This document shows, piece after piece, positions 57,055 through 64,000 of a DNA stretch of 64,000 bases. The notes below the pieces were generated by a model. That model ran no database searches and was not told the DNA's origin. It saw nothing but the letters and a program-made list of their open reading frames with translations. This stretch comes from Prosthecobacter sp. SYSU 5D2 (GTDB lineage: Bacteria; Verrucomicrobiota; Verrucomicrobiia; Verrucomicrobiales; Verrucomicrobiaceae). Positions within the stretch are counted from its first letter, which is position 1. Each line of letters begins with the position of its first letter. The position numbers and the translations under genes were made by a program. Location of the stretch: contig NZ_JBBYXL010000010.1 in NCBI RefSeq assembly GCF_039655865.1, positions 1 to 64,000 on the forward strand, given 5' to 3'.

Positions 57055-59322
57055 TCACTCGGGATGCACAATGACATAAGTGCTTTGCACCTCCTGCGTG
57101 GCCGGATTGGTCGCCCGCAGCTCATGCCGTCCTGGAATTAGCTCCACATACGTTGCCGCTCCGTCCGTCTGCACTGTCAGAGTTTCACAAGTCCATTGGA
57201 CCTGCATCGCCGGGCTGGTCTCCAAGATCAGCCGGCTGCCTCCCTGCGGCAGATCCGGGTCCAAATGCACCACCGTTCCGGGGATAGGATGGCTGATGCG
57301 CCAGGGCTTGTGTTTCCCGGCCTCCTCCACCGCCACCAGATCGCCCATCCAGTTGTCCGCGCTGCGTATCCAGGCCGAATATTCAGGCCGCAGCAGCGCC
57401 CTTCCCCGGCTGTCGTAGTCGGCCTCACTGGCTCCGGGCGGCTGATGTTTGACCGCAAAGATCTCCTCCCGGCTCACCCTGGCGGGTGGTGACTGCGGCG
57501 TCAGGCGCTTGCCGGTCCGGGGGTCGATACGCGCATGCACCAGACCCTCCGGTTCCGCATACCAAGTTATGCCAAATCGCCGTTGAAGCTCAATGAAGAT
57601 ATCCCTCCAGATGGGGGCAGCACCGGTCACTCCGGACACCTCGCGCATCGGCGTATTGTCAAAGTTACCCGCCCATACCGCCACGGTATATTCGGGGGTA
57701 AAGCCCACGCACCAGTTGTCCCGATAACCGGTACTTGTGCCCGTCTTGACGGCGGCGGGAAAGGGCAGCCGCAGCGGCGAATGCTGGCCAAAGGTGAGCT
57801 GGCGTGCCTGGTTATCCGAAAGAATATCCGCGATGATGTAACACGATATTTTCTCAAAACGCCGTGTGCGTTCGATACTTTTTGTTTGCGGCACCAGGCT
57901 CCACGGCCCGTCCAGGCCCAGGCGTGCCAGGCAGGCATAGGCATTGGCCAGCTCCACCAAGCGCACGGGTGAATTGCCAATCGTCAGGCCCAGCCCGTAG
58001 TGCTCAGCGGGTTCCGTCAATGTGGTTAGGCTAAGGGCCTTGAGTTGCGCCAGCAGCATTTCCGCACCGCCAATGCTGCCCAGCACTTTGACGGCGGAGA
58101 TGTTCAGGCTGTTGCCCAGGGCATTGCGATAGGTCATCGGGCCATACAGCTTGTGCGCATAGTTTTCCGGCCGGTAGGTCCCGGTGGGAGTGTTGTATTC
58201 CACTGGCAGATCCGCGACGATGCTCGCTGCAGTGGCTCCGCGTTCCAGCGCCATCAGATACGTAAACGGCTTGATGGCCGAGCCGGGCGAATGCGGCACC
58301 CAGGCCCCATTGATCTGGCCTCCGTCCGGGGCAAAGAAATCACGCGATCCGGCCAAGGCCAGCACATGCCCGGTGGCATTCTCAATGACCACTGCCGCTG
58401 CCTGGGTGACATGCCGCGCCTTCAGCGCGCTCAGCCGCTGCGTGATGATCGTCTCCACCTGCTGTTGCAGGCCGGAGTTCAGCGTGGTGACGGTACTTTC
58501 ACGCGGCTCCACCCGCAGCATCTCCACCGCATGCGGGGCCTCGAACCCGCCATGGAAGCGCTGCAACTGGATGCTCTCCTTTTGGGCCACCCGCAGCTGC
58601 TCCTCCGTCAGCCAGCCAAGCGCTTGCATCTTCTCCAGGATGCGCTGCTGCCGAGGCTGGATTTTCTCTAAATATCTGAAGGGATTGTAGCGTGTGGGGG
58701 ATTGCGGGATGGCCGCCAGCAAGGCGCATTCGGCCGGGCTCAGGTCGGCCAGAGGCTTGTCAAAGTAACCCTGGGCGGCACTGGCGCAGCCGGTCAGCAG
58801 ATTGCCATAGCTGATGCGGTTCAGGTATTCGGCCATCACCTGTTCCTTGCTCCATTGCATGGCCAGGCGGCGGGCTTGCAGGGCCTCGGTGGCCTTCACC
58901 CACAGGCCCCTCTTGCCAGTCCGTGCTGAGGTCACTTTGACAAGCTGCTGATGAATGGTCGAAGCTCCCGAGACGACCCGCCCGCTGCGGGCATTGTCCC
59001 ACGCTGCACGCGCCACGGCCAGCAGGTCCACGCCACCATGATCAAAGAAACGTTTGTCCTCCGCTGCCAGCGTCGCCTGCACCAGCCGTGTGGGGATGTC
59101 CTCAAAGCGCAGCACCTGTGCCACACGGTCACCTTCCGGCGTCAAAAGCATCCTCAGCGGCTTCCCATCGCTGCTGAGAAAGCGTGGGGAAGGTTTCAGC
59201 GGAGTCTCCAGTGCCTCCGGTAATGGCACCAGCCACGGCAGCCCAAACCACACGCCCGCACCGGCTGCGAGGGCGGTCAGCAGCAGCTTGAAAAGACGTT
59301 TAGACCCGCGACGCATGGCCAT
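57055..59322 (-). CDS. pbpC: Penicillin-binding protein 1C
   Basis: 755 residues. An N-terminal membrane anchor (about 9-30) precedes a glycosyltransferase-51 domain (about 55-230) with the catalytic Glu in AAEDKRFFDHGGVD and GASTIHQQLVK. The transpeptidase domain (about 300-560) has the nucleophile motif SPGSAIKPFTY, an SxN-type motif in NSLNISAVK and KTGTSTGYRDNWCVGF. A C-terminal BiPBP domain (about 665-755) has LILETSPAMQVQW. PbpC polymerises and cross-links peptidoglycan but is often poorly active. The alpha-2-macroglobulin gene that accompanies pbpC in many proteobacteria is not adjacent. An alternative start two codons later is equally possible. Confidence 0.95.
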   Translation of the reverse strand: MAMRRGSKRLFKLLLTALAAGAGVWFGLPWLVPLPEALETPLKPSPRFLSSDGKPLRMLLTPEGDRVAQVLRFEDIPTRLVQATLAAEDKRFFDHGGVDLLAVARAAWDNARSGRVVSGASTIHQQLVKVTSARTGKRGLWVKATEALQARRLAMQWSKEQVMAEYLNRISYGNLLTGCASAAQGYFDKPLADLSPAECALLAAIPQSPTRYNPFRYLEKIQPRQQRILEKMQALGWLTEEQLRVAQKESIQLQRFHGGFEAPHAVEMLRVEPRESTVTTLNSGLQQQVETIITQRLSALKARHVTQAAAVVIENATGHVLALAGSRDFFAPDGGQINGAWVPHSPGSAIKPFTYLMALERGATAASIVADLPVEYNTPTGTYRPENYAHKLYGPMTYRNALGNSLNISAVKVLGSIGGAEMLLAQLKALSLTTLTEPAEHYGLGLTIGNSPVRLVELANAYACLARLGLDGPWSLVPQTKSIERTRRFEKISCYIIADILSDNQARQLTFGQHSPLRLPFPAAVKTGTSTGYRDNWCVGFTPEYTVAVWAGNFDNTPMREVSGVTGAAPIWRDIFIELQRRFGITWYAEPEGLVHARIDPRTGKRLTPQSPPARVSREEIFAVKHQPPGASEADYDSRGRALLRPEYSAWIRSADNWMGDLVAVEEAGKHKPWRISHPIPGTVVHLDPDLPQGGSRLILETSPAMQVQWTCETLTVQTDGAATYVELIPGRHELRATNPATQEVQSTYVIVHPE

Positions 59323-59405
59323 GAATAGGCCAGTTTTTGGTTTTCAGCAGTCAGTTTTCAGAGCTGCAAACCGAAAACTGAAGACTGTAAACTGAACACC
59401 TCCCT

Positions 59406-60752
59406 TCACTCCAGGATCTCCTCCAGCACCCGCCCATCCGGCTCTGGCAACTGGATGTCCAAAAGGCGCGCAATGGTCGGTGCGATGTCCAGGTTGGCCA
59501 TGCGGGGGAGCACCACGCCCTTTTTGATGCCTTTGCCGGAGGCGATGAAAATGCCGTCCAGTTCGGGGTCGGTGTTGGGGTAGCCGTGCGTGCCGCCGTA
59601 GTCCACACTGGGGGCGGCGACGGCATCGCCTGCGGCACCGTTGTTAAAGGCGTAACCGGCTTTGGCATAGAGTATCAAGTCGCCCATGCCCTGGTTTTCC
59701 GCCGGAGTCGGCATGCCCAGGGTGGGGCCATCGTTGCCATCAATGACCTGACCCACACCTTCCGTGGCGGCGAACAGTTCCTTCAGCTTGGGCAGCAGCT
59801 CCGCCTTGCGGGCCGGGTCCAGCACATAGATGAAGCACAGCCCGCCCTGGGTCATCGCGGCCACCTCACACTGCGTGATGGCATTGCCAAAGGCCTTGGA
59901 ATAACCGGCTTTTTTCAAGGCGACATTGGGATAGACAAACTTGCTCACCTTTTTAAAGCCGTGGTCGGTGGCGATAACGAAGGTGGTCTTCTCCGTCAGC
60001 CCGGCGTCCTTCACCGACTGCACCAGATCCCCCACCAGGCGGTCGGTATAGGCAAGGGCCGTGTAGCTGGCCATGTTCGCGGGGCCATAGCGGTGATGGG
60101 TGCCGTCCGTGTTCAGCGTGTGGTACAACATCAGGTTAGGCTTATGCGTCTTGATGATGTGGCTGGCCGCCCGCGTCCAGGTCAGGTCATGCCAGGCCAT
60201 GTTCTTGCGCTGGGGGCCGGGATTCATCCAGGAGATCTGCTCCTCCGTCAGCAGCCCGGCGGCGATCATCTCCTTCTCGATGGGGCGGTCTGCGCTCGGC
60301 AGTTCGGCGAAGCTCCAGTTGATGGTCTCCGCATCCTTGATGGCCACCCAGTCCACCTCCGCCGTGGTCAGTCCGGCCTCGTGGGCCACATCATAAAGCG
60401 TGGGCACATGCACCAGGCGGTTCTTGTGCACCCAGGGCTCGATCTTGGGCGGTTTGTTCCCCTCGCCACGCACCAGCAGTCCGTTGAAAAGCACCCCATG
60501 CTTTTGGGGGTTCACCCCCGTCACCATCGTGGTGTGATTGATCCAGGTGATGGACGGATTGGAAACCGTCATCGCCTCCGTCTGCGCCCCATCGGCAGCC
60601 AGCTTGCGCAGGTTCGGGATCGCCAGGGAAGGGTCCTTCCACATCCACGCCGGAAAGCCGTCCAGGCTGATGAGGACGACGTGCTGGTTCTTGTCGGCTG
60701 CGGTTAGGGTAGCGGTGAAGACAAGGGAGAGGAGCAGGGAGCGGAGAAGCAT
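59406..60752 (-). CDS. Secreted type I phosphodiesterase / nucleotide pyrophosphatase (alkaline-phosphatase fold)
   Basis: 448 residues from ATG 60752, chosen for the signal peptide MLLRSLLLSLVFTATLTAA. The active site fits the nucleotide pyrophosphatase/phosphodiesterase family: LISLDGFPAWM (metal Asp), nucleophile Thr in PSITWINHTTMVTGVNP, NTDGTHHRYGP (metal Asp and His), IATDHGFKKV and GGTHGYPN (metal His). It should hydrolyse phosphodiester or phosphomonoester bonds in the periplasm or outside the cell. Monocistronic, 83 bases upstream of pbpC on the same strand, and divergent from the second toxin-antitoxin pair. Confidence 0.9.
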   Translation of the reverse strand: MLLRSLLLSLVFTATLTAADKNQHVVLISLDGFPAWMWKDPSLAIPNLRKLAADGAQTEAMTVSNPSITWINHTTMVTGVNPQKHGVLFNGLLVRGEGNKPPKIEPWVHKNRLVHVPTLYDVAHEAGLTTAEVDWVAIKDAETINWSFAELPSADRPIEKEMIAAGLLTEEQISWMNPGPQRKNMAWHDLTWTRAASHIIKTHKPNLMLYHTLNTDGTHHRYGPANMASYTALAYTDRLVGDLVQSVKDAGLTEKTTFVIATDHGFKKVSKFVYPNVALKKAGYSKAFGNAITQCEVAAMTQGGLCFIYVLDPARKAELLPKLKELFAATEGVGQVIDGNDGPTLGMPTPAENQGMGDLILYAKAGYAFNNGAAGDAVAAPSVDYGGTHGYPNTDPELDGIFIASGKGIKKGVVLPRMANLDIAPTIARLLDIQLPEPDGRVLEEILE

Positions 60753-60856
60753 GAGCTGTGAGTACGGTGAACAACCGCCCATTCTTTTTCCGGCATCCGA
60801 AGTTGAGTGCGTCCTTGCAGGCCCATCATATCCATTGGTGTGAACTGGAAAGAGAC

Positions 60857-60884
60857 TTGAATATTGCTGCATGGAGACGATAAT
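60857..60884 (+). promoter_or_regulatory. Promoter of the second toxin-antitoxin pair
   Basis: TTGAAT (60857-60862) and GATAAT (60879-60884) with a 16-base spacer. Transcription would start close to the antitoxin ATG at 60891, giving another nearly leaderless mRNA, like the hicBA promoter. Confidence 0.5.
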
Positions 60885-60890
60885 GTACCT

Positions 60891-61085
60891 ATGAGCGCCA
60901 CTGCACTCCTCCATCTAAAGCAGCAGCTTTCGAAGCTGAGTGAGAAGGAACGTGTGGAGATTTCGGCATTTCTTCTTCGCATGAAACAGGAATCTCCCTC
61001 CTGGCAAAAAGAGATGAGTCGGCGCATGGCGGAAATGGATGCAGGTAAAAAGATCCGGCTTCCGAAACCTGCGGTGCGGGCGTGA
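60891..61085 (+). CDS. Putative antitoxin (addiction module)
   Basis: A 64-residue, mostly helical, charged protein: MSATALLHLKQQLSKLSEKE, VEISAFLLRMKQESPSW and a basic tail ending KPAVRA. I chose ATG 60891 over an upstream in-frame start because it fits the promoter and gives the helical N-terminus. It is one base upstream of a RelE/ParE-like gene, the standard antitoxin-toxin order. I cannot name its family; the role is inferred from size and position. Confidence 0.65.
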   Translation: MSATALLHLKQQLSKLSEKERVEISAFLLRMKQESPSWQKEMSRRMAEMDAGKKIRLPKPAVRA

Positions 61086-61086
61086 C

Positions 61087-61344
61087 ATGGCCATCCCCGA
61101 TCACGAGCCAGTGCTTTCACCCAAAGCCTGGGAGTTTTTAAGCTCACTGTCACGCAAGCGACAGGCGTGTCTTGTCAATTTAATCCATCAATTGGCGGAA
61201 TCACCCCTTCAATTAGGGGATTACCAGACACGGGACAGCACAGGCCGCCGATTGGAGAACCTGCGTTTTGAAGGTTACGTTTTTACCTATTGGGCAGATG
61301 GCGCGGTGAATGAGCTTCGAATTTTGGATATTGTGGAATTGTGA
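61087..61344 (+). CDS. RelE/ParE-superfamily toxin
   Basis: 85 residues. The N-terminal helices have LSPKAWEFLSSLSRKRQACLVNLIHQLAESP. The beta-sheet end has TGRRLENLRFEGYVFTYWAD and VNELRILDIVEL, the typical RelE/ParE layout in which Arg residues on the sheet act on mRNA or where the surface binds gyrase. It is one base after the putative antitoxin. I cannot tell RelE-like ribonuclease from ParE-like gyrase poison by eye. Confidence 0.75.
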   Translation: MAIPDHEPVLSPKAWEFLSSLSRKRQACLVNLIHQLAESPLQLGDYQTRDSTGRRLENLRFEGYVFTYWADGAVNELRILDIVEL

Positions 61345-61732
61345 CGAAAGATGGGGTCCACCTCATTCTTCGGCATCAGGCAGCGCGTGGGCAAGCTGGG
61401 CGCGGACTTGCACCAGCAGTGGGCGGAGGTTTTCAGGAGCCGCTGCAATATAGACGTCGTGATCAGCAAACATGTTCAGAGTGTCTTGGTTTTGTCCGTT
61501 TCGGATGGGTGCTCCGTGCATGAAGCCATGATGGCCAGGACGAGGATGCAAGGGGCTGATTGTCATGACAAATGAATACTGGGGGATCCAAAAGCGCAAT
61601 CCTTCGAGAAGTGCTCAATGCGTATCCGACGGTCGAGGATTGATGGACAAAGGTTGTCCGCATTGCCATTGCGCCTGATGAAAGCTGTGGCCAAGTTTGT
61701 CCATGTCCGGCCTGCCACGTATGCTTTCGACC
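61345..61732. other. Intergenic region with possible gene remnant
   Basis: About 390 bases without a firm gene. On the minus strand 61599-61363 encodes up to 78 residues whose C-terminal part (MFADHDVYIAAAPENLRPLL and on to AHALPDAEE) reads like real protein. It has no clear start signal and may be the tail of a decayed gene. The right part holds the upstream region of the YdjY-like gene. Confidence 0.35.
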
Positions 61733-62464
61733 ATGCTCCGTCCTTTTGCCACCCTCCTGCTGCTCTGCGTGAGCCTGGTGGAGCTTCATGCCCAGGAGGA
61801 AAAAGTGGATGGCACGCAGCAACTGGCGGCGGCGCAGCAGAGGCTCAAAAAGCTCTCCGCCACGGAATATGACCTGGATGGCATCCGCATCAATGCAGCC
61901 ACGCGGGAGGTACGCATCCCCACCCAGGTGGAACTGAAACAGGCCCCGCTGGAGTACATGCTGGTGCATGAGACCGGCAAGACGCATGAGAGCGTACTGA
62001 CCACGGCGGTGAGCCCGACGGCGGTGCAGGTTGCGCTCCTGCTGGCCAATTACCAGGCGGCAACGGAAGGACTGCTGACGAAAGTACCGGAAGAGGAGAG
62101 GCCAAAGATCTGGAAAGAGGAGCCACCCGCCAAGCCGGGGGCCAATCGCGTGAAGATTGAGGTGGAATGGAAGGTGGGCGAGGAGACGAAAAAGACCCCG
62201 CTGTCCCAGTGGGTGCAGAATTCCGATACGCGGAAGCCGCCGCCGGATCTGGAAACCTGGGTATTCAATGGATCGTATATGGATGAGCGGGGTTTCATCG
62301 GAGAGCACGAAGGCTCCATTATCGCCGTATGGCTGGACCGGGGTGCGCTGATGAATTCCCCGGCCGAAGGCGCCTGGGACGACAGCCTGTGGATCTCCCT
62401 GCCAGCCAATATTCCTGACGAAGGCACCCCTGTCACCGTGATCATTACCCCAGCCCAACCATGA
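61733..62464 (+). CDS. Exported YdjY-domain protein
   Basis: 243 residues from ATG 61733, giving the signal peptide MLRPFATLLLLCVSLVELHAQ. The mature protein resembles YdjY-type proteins known from Planctomycetes and Verrucomicrobia: DGIRINAATREVRIPTQVEL (about 47-66), LEYMLVHETGKTHESVL (about 70-86) and a C-terminal half with WVFNGSYMDERGFIGEHEGS. The function of the family is unknown. It overlaps the next gene by four bases (ATGA), so the two proteins are co-translated and probably work together. Confidence 0.75.
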   Translation: MLRPFATLLLLCVSLVELHAQEEKVDGTQQLAAAQQRLKKLSATEYDLDGIRINAATREVRIPTQVELKQAPLEYMLVHETGKTHESVLTTAVSPTAVQVALLLANYQAATEGLLTKVPEEERPKIWKEEPPAKPGANRVKIEVEWKVGEETKKTPLSQWVQNSDTRKPPPDLETWVFNGSYMDERGFIGEHEGSIIAVWLDRGALMNSPAEGAWDDSLWISLPANIPDEGTPVTVIITPAQP

Positions 62465-63633
62465 AACTCATTGCCGCATTGTCCGTGTCCCTGATGCTAC
62501 CCTCTATGCTCCTGGCCCAGAGCGGCACTCAGGCCGCCCGGCACGAGTCTTTAAAACAGGAGATCCGCCTGGCGTATGACCGGGGGCTGGCCTTTCTGAA
62601 AGGGAAGCAGAATGCGGAGACGGGGCAGTGGGGAGATGCGGAGCCAGTGGCCTTCACCGCGCTGGCCATCACCAGCCATCTGCTGGCCCCGGAGCGCCAA
62701 CCGGGGGATGCGCTGACGCCGGAGATTGAGAAGGCCTATGATTTCCTTTTGAAAAATGTGCAGCCGGACGGCGGCATTTATGTGAAAGCCCGCGCCAATT
62801 ACAACACTTCTCTGGCGCTGACAGCGCTGATGCTTAGTCCCAAGCCACAGAATGAACAGACGCTGCTGGCGGCCCGGCGTTTCATCATCGGCCAGCAGAA
62901 TGACTTTGATGAAAAGGGCAAGGCGGACAATCCCTTCGACGGCGGAGTCGGCTACGGCACACCCAAGCCGGACAAACCCGCCCACGCAGACCTTTCCAAC
63001 ACCCACTTCGCCCTGGAGGCGCTGTATTATTCCGAAGCCCTGCTGGCGGACAAAGGGGATGCCGGAAAGGATGAGCCGAAGCTCAATTACGCAGCGGCCA
63101 TCCAGTTCATCCAAAACTGCCAGAACCGCCCGGAAACGAACAAGGCCTCCTGGGTAAGCACCGACAAGGCGGATGCAGGCGGCTTCGTGTACAGCCCAGG
63201 AGAGACCCGTGGCAAGGTGACGACCACGCCCGATGGCCGCACCGCCCTGCGCAGCTACGGCAGCATCAGCTATGCAGGCATGCTGAGCTTCATCTATGCC
63301 GGGCTGGACAAGAGCGATCCCCGGGTGAAGGCGGTCATGCAGTGGCTGAGCGAGAACTACACGCTGGAGGAAAACCCAGGGGTAGGACCTGAGGGACTGT
63401 ATTATTATTACCACACCATGGCCAAAGCCCTGGCCATCGCCGAGGTGGATTTCCTGAAAACCAAGGATGGCAAGACGGTGGACTGGCGGGCAGACCTCGC
63501 GGAAAAGCTGCTGAACATCCAGCAGGGAGACGGCTCATGGGCCAACAGCACCGGCCGCTGGATGGAAAGCGACCAGGTGCTGGCCACCTCCTACATGCTG
63601 ATGGCGCTGGCGCGGGTGCATGAGAGCCTGTGA
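62461..63633 (+). CDS. Exported prenyltransferase/squalene-oxidase-repeat protein
   Basis: 390 residues with signal peptide MKLIAALSVSLMLPSMLLAQ. The mature part is an alpha/alpha-toroid built of terpene-cyclase-type repeats with QW-like motifs: LKGKQNAETGQWGDAE (about 43-58), FLLKNVQPDGGIYVKA (about 95-110) and LNIQQGDGSWANSTGRWME (about 353-371). There is no DxDD cyclase motif and it is exported, so it is probably not a cyclase. Such secreted toroid proteins are widespread in Planctomycetes/Verrucomicrobia with unknown roles. It is coupled to the YdjY-like gene upstream. Confidence 0.82.
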   Translation: MKLIAALSVSLMLPSMLLAQSGTQAARHESLKQEIRLAYDRGLAFLKGKQNAETGQWGDAEPVAFTALAITSHLLAPERQPGDALTPEIEKAYDFLLKNVQPDGGIYVKARANYNTSLALTALMLSPKPQNEQTLLAARRFIIGQQNDFDEKGKADNPFDGGVGYGTPKPDKPAHADLSNTHFALEALYYSEALLADKGDAGKDEPKLNYAAAIQFIQNCQNRPETNKASWVSTDKADAGGFVYSPGETRGKVTTTPDGRTALRSYGSISYAGMLSFIYAGLDKSDPRVKAVMQWLSENYTLEENPGVGPEGLYYYYHTMAKALAIAEVDFLKTKDGKTVDWRADLAEKLLNIQQGDGSWANSTGRWMESDQVLATSYMLMALARVHESL

Positions 63634-63726
63634 CAGGATTCAGTCGGACGGTACCGCTCTTTCGGGATGGCTTTTTTATGATTTAGAAGGTTGACGTTTT
63701 TGACGGTTCCCTACTAAAAAAGAGGA

Positions 63727-64000
63727 ATGTACCTGAGAGCCAATACCTTTTCATTGTGGCTGTTCAGCCTGGGGATGGCGTCGTGCCTGTCCCTGGCGGC
63801 TGCACCGGTAAAAATGGATCTGGATACGGTGATCAACTGGGATTCACCGGAGATTGTCTCCATCAGTGCGGTGGAAGATTTGATGCTTCCATTACGCGAG
63901 TATCGGAAGGAGTACAAAGGTGACGCGGAAGCGCCGGGGGATAGTTGTACCTGGCAAAGTTTTTCTCCAAAAGACTTTCAGTTCAGCTTTTTCGGAGAGG
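63727..64000 (+). CDS. Partial exported protein at right edge
   Basis: An open frame from ATG 63727 runs off the window (91 codons visible). It starts with a signal peptide (MYLRANTFSLWLFSLGMASCLSLAAAPV shortened here to its hydrophobic core FSLWLFSLGMAS) and continues with MDLDTVINWDSPEIVS and LMLPLREYRKEYKG. AGAGG precedes the ATG closely. A possible promoter is TTGACG (63691-63696) with TACTAA (63712-63717). The family cannot be told from this fragment. Confidence 0.65.
   Translation, partial: MYLRANTFSLWLFSLGMASCLSLAAAPVKMDLDTVINWDSPEIVSISAVEDLMLPLREYRKEYKGDAEAPGDSCTWQSFSPKDFQFSFFGE

Overview
The window looks like chromosomal DNA of a Verrucomicrobiota bacterium, most likely a Prosthecobacter/Verrucomicrobium-type organism. 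The reasons are the lpxC-fabZ gene fusion followed by lpxA, an alternative complex III (act) operon, a PEP-CTERM protein built of autotransporter-associated beta-strand repeats, very large secreted Calx-beta/LamG-like proteins, and few recognisable Shine-Dalgarno sequences. This assignment is inferred from gene content, not from a marker-gene comparison.

Region 1 (about 0-2.4 kb) is a small mobile-DNA patch. A RAYT (Y1/REP-associated) transposase lies between perfect 19-bp inverted repeats. Next to it, a second and unrelated HUH nuclease (a small rolling-circle Rep) and a 93-residue partner sit between 51-bp imperfect direct repeats that contain the RAYT repeat sequence.

Region 2 (2.3-15.6 kb) is a polymorphic-toxin locus on the minus strand. 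A giant secreted RHS protein has Asp-rich calcium-type repeats, a DnaJ-like cysteine-rich block, RHS/YD repeats and a GIY-YIG nuclease-like tip. It is preceded by a small membrane protein and followed by a probable immunity gene. Downstream lies a second, 5'-truncated RHS core. Its tip is out of frame by one base at a G6 tract, and a small multi-pass membrane protein (possible immunity) follows the tip. A REP-like hairpin with the same core sequence as the RAYT-linked repeats marks the truncated 5' end.

Region 3 (15.9-31.2 kb) carries large exported proteins: a DUF3472-type protein, a 1514-residue beta-strand-repeat PEP-CTERM protein, and a 2909-residue zinc metalloprotease with many Calx-beta domains.

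Region 4 (31.2-39.5 kb) is housekeeping and envelope: M42 aminopeptidase, phosphodiester glycosidase-like lipoprotein, RdgB, LpxC-FabZ and LpxA (lipid A synthesis), an orphan NarL-type response regulator, an orphan MacB-type permease and a retropepsin-like lipoprotein.

Region 5 (39.6-45.9 kb) is the respiratory act operon (actABCD). It is preceded by an 18-bp palindrome that fits a Rex operator and ends at a hairpin terminator. actE and actF are not present here.

Region 6 (46-57 kb) holds a transglutaminase-like protein, an esterase, and a peptide ABC transporter with two solute-binding proteins, one divergent and one inside the operon. A hicBA toxin-antitoxin pair with its own promoter sits between the two ATPase genes.

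Region 7 (57-64 kb) has penicillin-binding protein 1C, a secreted type I phosphodiesterase, a second toxin-antitoxin pair, a YdjY-like/prenyltransferase-repeat gene pair, and the start of an exported protein that runs off the end. I saw no tRNA, rRNA or CRISPR array.
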